DNA from: Yponomeuta sedellus
Lineage: Eukaryota > Arthropoda > Insecta > Lepidoptera > Yponomeutidae
Direction: 5' to 3'
DNA: 64,000 nt
NCBI GenBank assembly: GCA_934045075.1
Contig: OW203722.1
Coordinates: 23,977,379 to 24,041,378 of the forward strand
Part shown: positions 54,036 to 64,000 of the stretch, piece by piece
Position numbering within the stretch: the stretch's first letter is position 1
Layout of the letters: every line of letters begins with the position of its first letter
The notes under the pieces: model-generated
What the model saw: only the letters and a program-made list of their open reading frames with translations
The model's database searches: none
What the model was told of the DNA's origin: nothing
Program-made: the position numbers and the translations under genes

Positions 54036-56560
54036 ACTTATTGGTGTGACTGTGGTGGCTTAAATACTAAAATGTTTTTTCAATACGTTCTCATCAATCT
54101 TTTCATTTACAAAAATCTTAAATTAGCATGTCTTTATGGTTTCCTGACCCAAATAAATTCAATTTAATAATTCACCTTTCCACAGTCACCAAAATGCTGT
54201 GAGAACACATTTATTTAGTTAAAATCACAATCAGCCAGACTGAGTTTTACAGACTACCTATCTTTATATATAAAATTGTACTGTAGGTACATGTGTATGT
54301 CACTGAACTCCTAAACGGATGGCCATTTGAATGAGTTTTTTGCAATTTGTAAGCAGCAATTTGCAGTTTGGGTGGCGCCCTGGATGGTTTATATCACAGA
54401 ACATAAAAAAAGAGTAGAAGTAGTGACATGACACATTAGTACGAAAACCAGTGTAACCAAACTGATACACATAAATCAAACGCATACTAAGAATGCCAAG
54501 CTGCCATTGGTAAATAAAGTCAATGCCGAAAAGGTGTACATCATAAAAGTTTCGAGTAAAATACGCACCTTTTCAGAATGTTAACAATGATCAAAGTCAA
54601 ATGACAATGATGAAATAAGGGTTGGCATTTTGTAGTAACGCTACTCTACACTAGATGGAACTACCGCCGCGTCGGACCGAAAAGAACTTTTACCTAGTAA
54701 GACATAAAGTTCAAAATTGAAAAACAAGTAGATTCTGAGTTTGGGATGGGACAATGCTAGTTCTAGTTTGTCGATAGGGTGAACCTATCGACAAATTATA
54801 CAAACAGTTTAACACATTAACGGCTGAGTACGAATACTGATACTCAGAAGTATTTTTGGCGATTTCTTTTTTGCCTGCGGGTTGACTGGTAGAAAATGCA
54901 TCTTTTTTACATTATCTTTTATGCAATGAAGAAATAATACTAATAGGGTGGATACATATACAAATAAAACAATGTGGTAGATTTCATAATATTTTAAAAT
55001 AAAATCTCATTAAAATTAGCTTTAACCCACTGCTTCGTCGGCGTTAGAAATTATAATAAAAAAAAATACTTTGTCTATCTGTACGCCATGTTTCATAAGT
55101 AATACTAATTGATGATGGTATTATATAATAAGTAATTTACTTAATGTTTTGAACTGAAGTAAAAAAAACCATATGAGTCTTTTTCAATAACCTCACTTTA
55201 CATCTCGGTTGGAATATTTAAAAATGTAAGATTAAAATTACTTTGATAGTTTCTTAAATATTGCAGTCCCTGATTAACTGGTGAAGAAAAACTATATCGC
55301 GATCTAGCTGTGCTCATGTCTTGTATGTGCTCATGTCATGTCTTGTATGAAAGTAATGTATGAGCTCCAATGACAGTTTTTACATGCACAACCACCAGCC
55401 AGCGACCGGAGCTCATACATTACTACTTTACCCGGCCCGGCGACCGGACGGCTACCGGGTGCATATGAAAAGGCACTTAGAAAGTAGATATAAAATAACA
55501 ATAATTATTTTACCTACTTAGACGAATTGGAATTTACAATACCTAAGTACCGTTAAGTATGTATGACTACTAAGTCATAGACAATTAATTATCGATAGAT
55601 TTTTATCATGTGTGCCCCCATCCGTAATTGAGTAGAATTCAAATTTTGACAGAAATTTCTAGAGAATGTACACTTTCTTCGATGAAAATTTAACTTTAGT
55701 AACCAGTAAATAAAGGTGGTTTCACTTTCTCATTTTCGGATTGGTTTCTGTGTTCATGTCATTACAAATTTAATTAAAAATCCAATGAAATACGTCTTGC
55801 AGATGAAATGTTACGCCATGATCGGTATATTTTGGTGCCCAACTTTTATTTTTACTCTCTAACACAGCATAACAAGGCAGGTTAACAAAGTTTTCACCAT
55901 TTTTTCTTTACTAGAAGCGCACGGCAACTGAAGTCAACAAATCTGTCACCGACTACGCATAGGCAATACATTGCTAATGTGAGGCACGCGGGCACCGCCC
56001 ACTTACGACTTCTACTCTTTTTTTATGTTCTGTGGTTTATATTCACAAATCAGCCCGACAGATGGCGCTGCATGTTGGAGAACACTTTGAAATTTTAAAC
56101 CACCCACGGTCCGCTAGTATTTTTTAAAGTGTTTCACTAAACTAGCGCTACAAATGGAATAAAAATCATCACTTGTTTTGTAATAGGTTTTTCCATAAAC
56201 TTAAAAAATCATAAATAACGATTTTTAAAAGATCAGCCTAGAACGTAGTATCAACATCCTAGGATTTAAATCGATTTCCGCTAAAAACAGTCGTCGGTCA
56301 CAGGCCGCGTAGGTAAAAAAATATTTCTAAGCCCGCGACCTCTAAGTGTCCAGTAGAGGTCGTGTGCTTAGCTGAGCCAGGAACCAGGAGCGCCTAGACC
56401 GACACAGCCGGTCAGACCCAGGATTTTGGGAAGTGTTCTTTTTAAGAAAGTTGACTTTTTGGGACGTGGTCATTTTAGAAAATGGGTCTTTTGGGAAGTT
56501 GTCCTTGTCGACCGAAAGGGGAGACACATTTATATTATCATGCCCTATTAATGATTAAAG
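54036..56560. other. unclassified AT-rich region
   Basis: No gene or named element. It includes a short perfect hairpin near 54767-54797 (arms TTTGTCGATAGG) and a degraded LINE tail near 54870-54950. Three degenerate repeats of about 33 bp, each with a TTTTGGGA core, occur at 56425-56500. Confidence 0.35.
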
Positions 56561-56721
56561 TACTCACAGAAAAAAATACCCTTATTTAGAAATACCCTTA
56601 TTCAGTTGGGCTCAAGTTGGGCTAATTTGTGCAGTTGGGTTAAGGTAGATCAGGAATGGAACCAGTGAGACGTTACGGGTTGGAACTAACAACGAAACAT
56701 AAGTTTAAAGACAGTAGGAAC

Positions 56722-56727
56722 TTTATT
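56722..56727 (-). terminator. polyadenylation signal AATAAA of the small 144-aa gene
   Basis: A canonical hexamer on the minus strand, about 23 nt downstream of the TAA stop. A short 3' UTR with a correctly placed signal strengthens the case that the two-exon model is a transcribed gene. Confidence 0.55.
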
Positions 56728-56749
56728 TCATAACTGCAATAATTAAAAA

Positions 56750-57519
56750 TTAGTTTTGACGAGACTTAGACGAATCAGATTTGGGATTTTTTCCAAAATA
56801 ACTTGAAAACACTTTCCTCACTGCGAATCGTTTACTATGTGAAGAGCTCTCGCCTTGATTCTGTTTCTCCCAATTGTCAGCGAAGCTTTGGCGTCTGAAT
56901 ATCTTTCCCAGAGATTGCCACTTTTGCTCTGGGCTTATAGCTCTATCCTCATAATTTTCATCCATTCCCGATGGCCCATCGCCCTGCAACAAAAGGACTA
57001 CTACTAAAACCTACAAAAATCTAATTCTTCGCAATGCCTTGGCAGATAACTTGAACAAAAATCTTGTCAGCCGAGATGTGCTTCCTATCAAGTACCTATC
57101 AATTTATTTTTTGCTTAAACTAGATTCCGGAAAATAGTCATAATTATCCAGCATCCCTTACTATTGAAACGAGACTCAACAAATACGAAGGCCTGTGCAT
57201 TGCAGCGGTTCGTGGCGTAAGCTATATAAAAAAAAAGATTCAGATACCATATGGCTTTGGTTTTGTACCCATTCTATTTAAATTTTAGTACGATGCCGGG
57301 TGATGGGTAGGTACATACATCATTGGACTTGGTGGAGCGTAGTTGATTTCTGAAGAAGTTTGACAGAGACTTCTTCCAAGTTTTGGGATTTTTGTAGGAG
57401 TTCAACTCAAGGCTACCGCTTCCGTCTGCGGGTACTTTTTTCTGTTTCAACTTCACGCACTCTCCTTCCCCGGGCTTTACAGGCTCACTGTGAACTTGTG
57501 CTCCTTCTGGACACAGCAT
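56750..57519 (-). CDS. small two-exon gene, 144-aa basic protein of unknown function
   Basis: I do not recognise this protein. Exon 1 is 57519-57319 (67 codons, donor GAT|GTATGT); exon 2 is 56983-56750 (77 codons plus TAA, acceptor TTGTTGCAG|GGC). The intron is 335 bp, phase 0 on both sides. A minus-strand AATAAA sits at 56722-56727, about 23 nt after the stop, which supports a real transcript end. The product is Lys/Ser/Asn-rich with no signal peptide or membrane segment; it carries WKKSLSNFFRNQ in exon 1 and WQSLGKIFRRQ in exon 2, which look like two copies of one short amphipathic motif. The start is the first ATG of the open frame; further 5' exons cannot be excluded. Codon use looks coding and no repeat family covers it. 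Confidence 0.62.
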
Positions 57520-59850
57520 TATTATATAAATAAAAAACTTATTTTCAATTTGCTAGAAACTGTCAGAAAGTCATTTGTTCATAGATTTGTATGTCAATAA
57601 TTTCAAATTTCGAACTGTTTTATTTTATAGTTTACATAAATTCCATGGTGAAGTGCAGATTTAGAAACTATTTCACTATCTTCATTACTTTTACTCGAAG
57701 TTTTAGATAGTTTTTTTAATTCATGTTTTATGTTATTCCCAGATAACGCAGACCGCTGCGAAGCTTTTTCAGCAAGATATTATTTTATTAGGAGTTTTTC
57801 AGAGATCCGTAAGCGCGGCCATGGCTATTTAGTCTCATATTGGTACCTCACGGTAGACTTTGTTTAGACTTGTCTGGTGTAGTGTAATCTCTTTTACAAA
57901 TTCTGAGCTCTGCGCGTTTTTAGCGAGATATTGGCGATTGCATGTTTTTCACTGTTTTGACTCAAGAAATCCTTGTTTTGACTGCACTGCCGCAGGGTCA
58001 ACAACTCCTGAAATGTGTGTAATTGTAGATTTAAAATTGTCTTTAGCACGGGTTAGTGCATTAAAAATAAAAATAGTATAATTGTAGATTGTTTTTCCAT
58101 ATTTTGACAACTTTTTTACATTTTCAATCTGTTGTTTACTTAAATTTTAAGTCTGCAAGTTTTAGTAAGAAAGATCTCCGTAACCGCGCTTCTCTGGATT
58201 TCGATGGTGCGGTCATTTTCAAACCCTCCTATATTTTAAGCCATTGCTTTAAGAAATTAACGGTTGTAGGAATCGTCTTTGCCATTTTTTTACAAAATTA
58301 TTGATTTTGGAATCAAATTATCTCAATAAAAATCTTTGTACAGGTACAGTATAAGAAACAATGCCTCGGACATCCGTAATTTAATTATCCATCAAAACCG
58401 TAGAGGGAGTAAAACAGAGTGTTCAAGCTTCAAACAAAAAAATGAGTAATAGATAATATTATTACGCTATAAAATCGCGAATCACTGCCATTTCATTTTG
58501 TGTTCTCGTAAGACGTGTATTTTTAATCAAGTAGCATAACAATCAGCTATTTCTGAAACTTAGATGTAGATGGCGCCCACGACAATTTTGGTTCAAGTAG
58601 TTTTTGTAGTTTCAGGAGAGATGGCGTTATAAATTTAGTTCATATCCTGGAAATAGATGTCACTAAAGATAAAGTGATTTCAGATAATAAGGATGCCACA
58701 CCTAAGTCCTTTGCCTGAAATAAATCATATTTAGGATCGTCCATTAACGGGGCTTTTAAAACTACTTTTATACAGTTAAATATTTTTTAAAACTGTTTTT
58801 TAAAACAATAATTATCTTACAAAAATTAAATAGGTATTTTATTTTATTAATTTCTTTTAGTTCGCTAAGGGATTTCTTTAAAGAAACTAACATCTTAACA
58901 GTTGCAAGTCAATACATTTATGAAAACATTATGTATGTTAGAAAAAATCTCAACAATGGGCGTTTTTCCTCACAGATAAATTCTGTGGCAATAACTGTCA
59001 AATTCGGTCTGTTATCTGTGGTTTCCTTACAAACCATAGAGCAGTGCACGGAGTTTGACAGTGGTTCCAACTATATTTGACATAAGGAAAAATACCCATT
59101 ACGGAAATATTGATAGCAATCATAATAAAAAAATAAATTTAAATAAACATAAATTGTCCTTTCCACGGTTTGCAAAAGTTAATTACACGATTTGCAAAAG
59201 TTAATAATTACATCCTTTATGGGGCACTGTATACAGTTCTATAATAAGTTCTATCCGATTTACAGCCGATGCCCGTGTTAAGCATACTTTGTGCAAAAAA
59301 GCATATTATAACATTAATGATTATTTGGAAGATACAATTTATGATTTGGACTCAAGAGATTAGGGAAGTTCTATTATTCCTGCGAAGTGCCGGTGTTCTG
59401 CGCTGTATTGGTAGCAAAGACACTTGCGAGAGATCTCAATTTTCAACATCAGTTGCAATTGCAACTGTTGATACCTACTGATGATGACGAGGACATTGAT
59501 ATTTTGTTTCACTGATATCTTATTATTCCGCACAAGATCAGGTGGGTGATAGATTATGAAACATTTAAGTGAATAAAAATTTTGATTCATACGTTAACAT
59601 TTTAATTTTGCATATTTCGTAAAAAGTTGGCATATTTTCGACATCGATCTCGCATATTTTGTAGTTGCTGAGTTGGCAACACTGAACCTAACCTAGCAAA
59701 ACAATAGTAGCCGTGGCGTCTGCGCTCGTAAAAGTAAATAAATCTTTTCTTTGCGTCTGCGCTGTATGTATACATTTGGCTCCTGTTTTATTTAGTTTTT
59801 GGATTGCTGTTTTCCGTTGAGTTGAGCTATTGTTCCTCCGGCTATTACAT
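57520..59850. other. upstream flank of the small gene, unclassified
   Basis: No supported gene. A short SINE tail flanked by AATTGTAGATT repeats lies at 58029-58078. A Helitron/MITE-like end with GTTGGCAACACTG lies near 59670-59685. The rest is AT-rich. Confidence 0.35.
58029..58078 (+). mobile_element. tRNA-SINE tail, extremely 5'-truncated
   Basis: Only AAATTGTCTTTAGCACGGGT to AAAAATAGTATA is present. AATTGTAGATT repeats on both sides, indicating an independent insertion of about 50 bp. Confidence 0.8.
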
Positions 59851-59859
59851 CCAGAAATT

Positions 59860-60264
59860 GCGTTAAGAAAAAGGACTGTGTTGTTACAGATACAAGGAAT
59901 TTGAAAGTCGACGGTGGCTGTGCACTCCCAGCACAGAATTAATAAATTTAATATCTCAGATGCAAGACATCATTGACCACATTTTGAAAAAGAGAATTTA
60001 AATAAACCAAATTTAAAAGAAGTCATTATCATTAGAACTGCCTTGATCACACTTGTAGATTTTAATTTTATTCAGTGTGTGGAACATAAAGAAAAAGTAA
60101 CCGATTATTTAATCAATACGGTGAGCAGGTTTTTTATCTTCCACTATTGTAAAAATATAAATAAGATTTTAACTGGGAGGAGGGACGTCGATGAAAATGA
60201 AAATTATAAATATCAAATAAAAGCCAAAAAATACAATCAAAAATGTTTTAAAAGAAAGAAATAA
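59860..60264 (+). pseudogene. decayed reading frame, possibly a transposase C-terminus
   Basis: An open stretch ends at 60264 and reads ALITLVDFNFIQCVEHK, then a basic C-terminus with many Lys. Upstream frames are broken by stops. The Cys-x2-His and RFFIFHYCKNINK pattern vaguely resembles C-termini of THAP/P-type transposases, and a THAP relic lies 500 bp downstream on the same strand, but the order (C-terminus before N-terminus) means they are not one gene. Function not established. Confidence 0.25.
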
Positions 60265-60599
60265 AAAATTGATTTTACTTGGAGTTTTCTTTATTTAAAA
60301 ACTAGAAAATAAATCTACAAATAATAAATTTTTGAACCTATACGGGTACCTATATAGCGTATTTGCGTATAGCTATGTTTATATGGTAATGTAGTAATGA
60401 AACATGGTATCAGATGGCGCTAGTTACGCATTACCGATTTTATAGTCGGAGTTTGGTCTCTATTTAGGTAATGTACTCTGTGGAGTAAAACTATAGAGCA
60501 AGCCACAGCGCACACATACAAGTTTTAAATGAAACAAACTTCGTAGCGACCATGGGTGAGAAAGAGATAGAGTAAACAGCAAAAGTGTAACTGCTTTTT

Positions 60600-60644
60600 T
60601 TGTTTGCCCCCAGTGTCAAGTTGACGTTTTTGGGGGCAAACAAA
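60600..60644. repeat. hairpin
   Basis: Arms of 13 bp (TTGTTTGCCCCCA) with a roughly 17-nt centre that itself contains GTCAA-G-TTGAC. Confidence 0.8.
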
Positions 60645-60752
60645 CGACAAGATTTTGAAAATTTTATCATATTTAACGCTACGCTAGCCGTTTTGAAGAG
60701 CAACCGTGTATTTGTGAAATGATATATTAAAAGTGACCTAAATAGAGAAAGT

Positions 60753-62438
60753 ATGGTGAATTGTAGTGTACTCGTATGCAGAAATCGTTAAGAAAGAGCT
60801 TTGGGGGAAGTTTCCTTTGATAGGTAAGTAATTATTGTGTTTCAATTATTGTTAAGCCCAAAGTTGCCTTATGTTGAGTATTTTAGTTAAATTTCAACTA
60901 GTAGCTTTGCAACTAGTCCGTAAGAAAAGCAATTTAATAGAATTTTCTTTCCTAACCTAAAAAAACGAAGAGTAAAAAAATGTTGCCATCCGTTTATGTC
61001 GAAAATCCCGATCATTACTTGACCGTGTTGGCAGACGTTATAAGCGACCGTACGATGGGAAAATAAAAAGTAGTATTCCCTAAGAAGGCTGCTAAAAAAC
61101 AGAACGTTTTCAAAACCTTTGTTTTATTACTTTAAAGTAAACAATCGATTAAACATAATCACACTATTTTTAGGTTTTCATTTATCCCCGTGAAGGGTTT
61201 TACTGTAATGTTAATATTATTGCTCTTGTTTGAGAAAAATCCACATAACACCCATAGCGCTTAATATGTTGTTTTGCCAAAAGTGTGCCGTTTAGAGTTT
61301 CATTGCTCAGCCTATTTCGGATCTTTGTTTTAATAAGATTGAACTGAAGCAGCGTTCATAATCTGTGTCACAAAAACGAGTAACCGGTAACGTCGCACAT
61401 TAGTTAGATTTACCTTAAGGGTTGCTACTTAGTAAGTAAAAGAATAAATAGTGACGTGCTATGTTGGTATTAGTACTTTGGTTGAATAAAATATAAAAAA
61501 AGTCGTATGTTTACGTACCATTTCTGCCCCTTGATCGTACGAGTATATGCAACATAAATGTAAAACATCGTATGAATACGATTTAAATCGTATATCTGGC
61601 AACGCTGCGTGATCTGATCATTACTTAACTCGAAGTCCCAGACTTCGACGGCTTGTCCTTGTACAGGTATTAAGTTACAAACGTAATCAAAATATATAAT
61701 GAATCTTTAATACTTAATGTATCGTTATTAAAAATCAAATGTACCTAAAACTATAACCCGGGCTTGGCCCCTGCGGTGGAGTATGGCCTAACCTTTCTGC
61801 GATGCAGGACCCGTGCTCCAGAGTTATGGACATACAAGGGTTGATATCGAAATCTATAATAAAAACAATAGATACAGAAACATTACGGCTACAGCACTGA
61901 ATTATCAAATATAATATCCTGATGCTTTGTTAGATAGCTGCATCGCCTTCCTATGTGACTTGTTGCCCATATAATTTTTCAGCATTCATTCCACTCAGCA
62001 GAAAATGTGTCAACTCGAATTTATCGCAAGAACCCTTTCGGTGTTTTTGTGCATTCTGCCGCAAGCAATGTGCCCTTGAATTCAGTATAGAATTCAAATT
62101 TGAATTTGTATCAATGAATTTCGTACAATACCGTCTAGCCGCGATCGTTTATTAGGTAAAACGTAATTACCTTATTTCCCTAATAAATAATCGACCCGTT
62201 CAATATACAACAGCTATGTATGAGTATCGCGAATAATAATACTAAAGTTATTACTTATTATATTTTAATGTATTACAATATTTATTAATATTAGCAATGT
62301 TTCTTTTCCAGATTTCTTCAAAATAGTTCTGTTCTGGAAAAATGGGTGCTAGCATTTAGAAGAGAGAACTGGTCACCTACATCAAATGCTCGAATATGCT
62401 CTCTACATTTCGATAAAATGTACATTTTGGTGGTCTGA
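60753..62438 (+). pseudogene. THAP zinc-finger domain split by an intron, with in-frame stops
   Basis: THAP domains are C2CH zinc-binding DNA-binding modules found in cellular proteins and P-element-like transposases. Exon 1 (60753-60823) starts MVNCSVLVCRNR, giving the first two Cys, and ends VSFDR at a good donor (GATAG|GTAAGT). Exon 2 begins at 62312 after TTCTTTTCCAG and reads KWVLAFRRENWSP then ARICSLHF, giving the C-x2-H pair and the family's Trp and Pro positions. The frame joins across the intron (phase 2). Codon 13 of exon 1 is TAA (60789-60791) and exon 2 meets TGA at 62436-62438 shortly after CSLHF, so the copy cannot make a full THAP protein as it stands. The intron holds a 5S-like SINE fragment. 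It may be a dead host gene or a transposase 5' end. Confidence 0.6.
61757..61851 (+). mobile_element. 5S-like SINE, 5'-truncated, inside the THAP intron
   Basis: Runs CCCGGGCTTGGCCCCTGCGG to TATGGACATACAAGGGTTGA. Confidence 0.7.
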
Positions 62439-63477
62439 GGTACCCTTCGAAAAATTTTTTATATGGTGAATTTTTATATGAAAAAAACTTAGTAATAAAA
62501 CAGTTTATGATTGTATTCCATTGGTGGTCCTAGATAGCGTCCCTAAGCGCCTTAACTTGTAAAATTTAAACGTGTAAAATAAAACGTATTTTTAATTATA
62601 CAAAATGACAATTGTTTATAAAACGTTTGCTACGTTCTGCAAACAAATGTCAGACATGTATGATTAATAAAATTCAAAACTAAATCTGCATTTTTATTCA
62701 TGGCCTATGAACGACTGAAATATTTTATCCCTCATTATGGCAATTCACTTTTACTGTGGCAACATTCACGCACACAAACAAATAATATTCACCGACGTGA
62801 AAACGGTTACACTGTGCCTTGATCTATAGTTCTACTCTATCTACGATCAAAACCTTATAACCACCTACCTACATCATTTAGAAAAGAGGTCCCACATGAT
62901 GATGGTGAAAATTCAACAGAATCGTGTAGGTCGCATTGACTGCCTCTGAATGTTTTAGGTTTTTATATTTTGATCAGTCCTACTCGTCCTACCACGTTAC
63001 ATAACTTACTGTCTAGTGTCCACGTCCACTTTATAAACATTTTTTTGACGATTTTGATGAATAAAGAGGAAACCAGACAGATTTTTATATTCGTACCCAG
63101 GCAGATTCACCTTTTTATTTTGATCTTTATAAGAATTTATATAGTTTATAATAAAATATGCTTTGGCTGACCGAGAGCAGGCAACTAGAACGAAATTTTA
63201 CGAAATCTTGCGGTTTATTCGCACCAGAAACGATACGCAGAATCGGGAGCTCAAAAAAAATTTGAGTGTCGTCGTACCGTCGTAGTCAAAGAGTATATAA
63301 CCCGTAGATAGAGTTTACTCCCTCTACGATATAACCACTACGTTTTGTCGTAGTGTGTCTGAGAGTGTGTCCTCAGTGTGTCGCGCTAAAGTGGCGCAAA
63401 ATAATTGTTAAAAATGACTTTGGTTATCGATCTCTATTTAATCTGTGTTTTTATCTAGGCTAAAGTACAGTGTTGCC
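62439..63477. other. unclassified AT-rich region
   Basis: No gene signal. It contains a 26-nt hairpin at 63303-63328 that matches the one at 51959-51986. Confidence 0.35.
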
Positions 63478-63968
63478 AGATGCACCGCATTTCCGCTTTT
63501 TTCCCGCTTTTCTGATAGTGGATCCGCTTTCCGCTTTTTACTAACGCGGTTCCGCTTTTTTCGAAATTGGTTCAAATGTCATGTTCATTCAACTTTCAAC
63601 AAGTCGGCTTCCGTTTCTTGCTAATCTGTGATGCATATAGACAGTGCACTGTGCGTTCATGCGGGCTTGCGTGTAGACTATGCAGCAGCCCACATATTAT
63701 AGTGGTACTATAGTTCATGTTAGCACAACAGCAAAGCAAGAGGCGCGCGCAAAATTTTGACTTGGTTATCTGTGCTGTGCATATTTAGTCTTATTTATAA
63801 ATTATGATATCCTAGTATGATTAAACATATAAAACCTATAAACGGACAAAGAACAATCGGTATTGTATAATATTAAATAATGTTAAAAAATGCGCTTTTT
63901 TTTTTCTGAAAATCCGCTTTTTTAAAGTACAGGTACCGCATTTTTAGGTTTCGTATCTGGCAACACTG
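63478..63968. mobile_element. hAT-type MITE, 491 bp
   Basis: Ends CAGTGTTGCCAGA and TCTGGCAACACTG are perfect inverted repeats. Flanks CTAAAGT(A/G) agree at 7 of 8 bases. CCGCTTTT-type phrases repeat several times just inside both ends. Confidence 0.82.
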
Positions 63969-64000
63969 CTAAAGTGCCAGGCACAGGAAACGTAGTGTTT

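Noticed and set aside
56342..56527. A 61-codon minus-strand frame downstream of the small gene with a threefold (N/T)-(F/S)-P/Q-K pattern.
   Set aside because: It consists of degenerate 33-bp repeats and lies beyond the polyadenylation signal of the small gene, with no splice or start support of its own.
57860..58304. Two adjacent plus-strand frames of about 70 codons, considered as exons of an upstream gene.
   Set aside because: One runs into a SINE tail, neither has convincing splice sites, and there is no family similarity I can see.

Overview
The window looks like nuclear DNA of a moth or butterfly (Lepidoptera). It is AT-rich, has small exons separated by very long introns, and is crowded with transposon families typical of that order: RTE- and CR1/jockey-type LINE 3' ends, tRNA-derived SINEs, Lep1-like Helitrons ending in CTAG-T, and MITEs. 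Well over half of the bases I can classify are mobile-element debris. There is no bacterial-type gene organisation. The order is inferred from protein similarity and repeat types; I cannot name the species.

Genes. (1) Positions 80-41502 on the minus strand hold a complete nine-exon gene for the triglyceride lipase brummer (ATGL/PNPLA2 family, predicted 547 aa). I assembled it exon by exon; every junction has GT-AG ends and the reading frame stays open throughout. Its start codon is at 41502 and its stop at 80-82, so its introns fill the left two thirds of the window. (2) Positions 47477-49381 on the minus strand hold one uninterrupted 634-codon reading frame for corkscrew/SHP2, a tyrosine phosphatase with two SH2 domains and all catalytic motifs. 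The lack of introns in its coding sequence is notable. (3) Positions 56750-57519 on the minus strand hold a small two-exon gene for a 144-aa basic protein I do not recognise; a short W-x-SL-x3-FR-x-Q motif occurs once in each exon. (4) Positions 60753-62438 on the plus strand hold a THAP zinc-finger domain split by an intron with good splice sites but carrying in-frame stops, so it is probably a gene or transposon relic.

Layout. 1-8 kb: last brummer exons, a near-perfect 711-bp tandem duplication, a foldback array (3.4-5.1 kb) and a TIR element with a perfect 8-bp target duplication (5.7-6.3 kb). 8-26 kb: introns with LINE tails, a perfect 90-bp-arm palindrome (9.75-9.93 kb) and a tandem MITE pair (17.9-18.5 kb). 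26-39 kb: most brummer exons, with decayed partial copies of exons 3, 4 and 6 beside them. 39-42 kb: first exons and several long perfect hairpins. 42-47 kb: decayed Ty1/copia fragment, hAT-type MITE and the likely long 3' UTR of corkscrew. 49-64 kb: corkscrew upstream region, a three-layer nested insertion (53.5-54.0 kb), the small gene, the THAP relic and a second hAT-type MITE.

The two recognised genes act in separate systems: lipid-droplet triglyceride breakdown (brummer) and receptor-tyrosine-kinase/Ras signalling (corkscrew). I see no operon-like or functional link beyond adjacency. The most interesting structures are inverted-dimer tRNA-SINEs that carry target-site duplications around the whole palindrome, a SINE family whose head resembles 5S rRNA, and the repeated partial exon duplications inside brummer.
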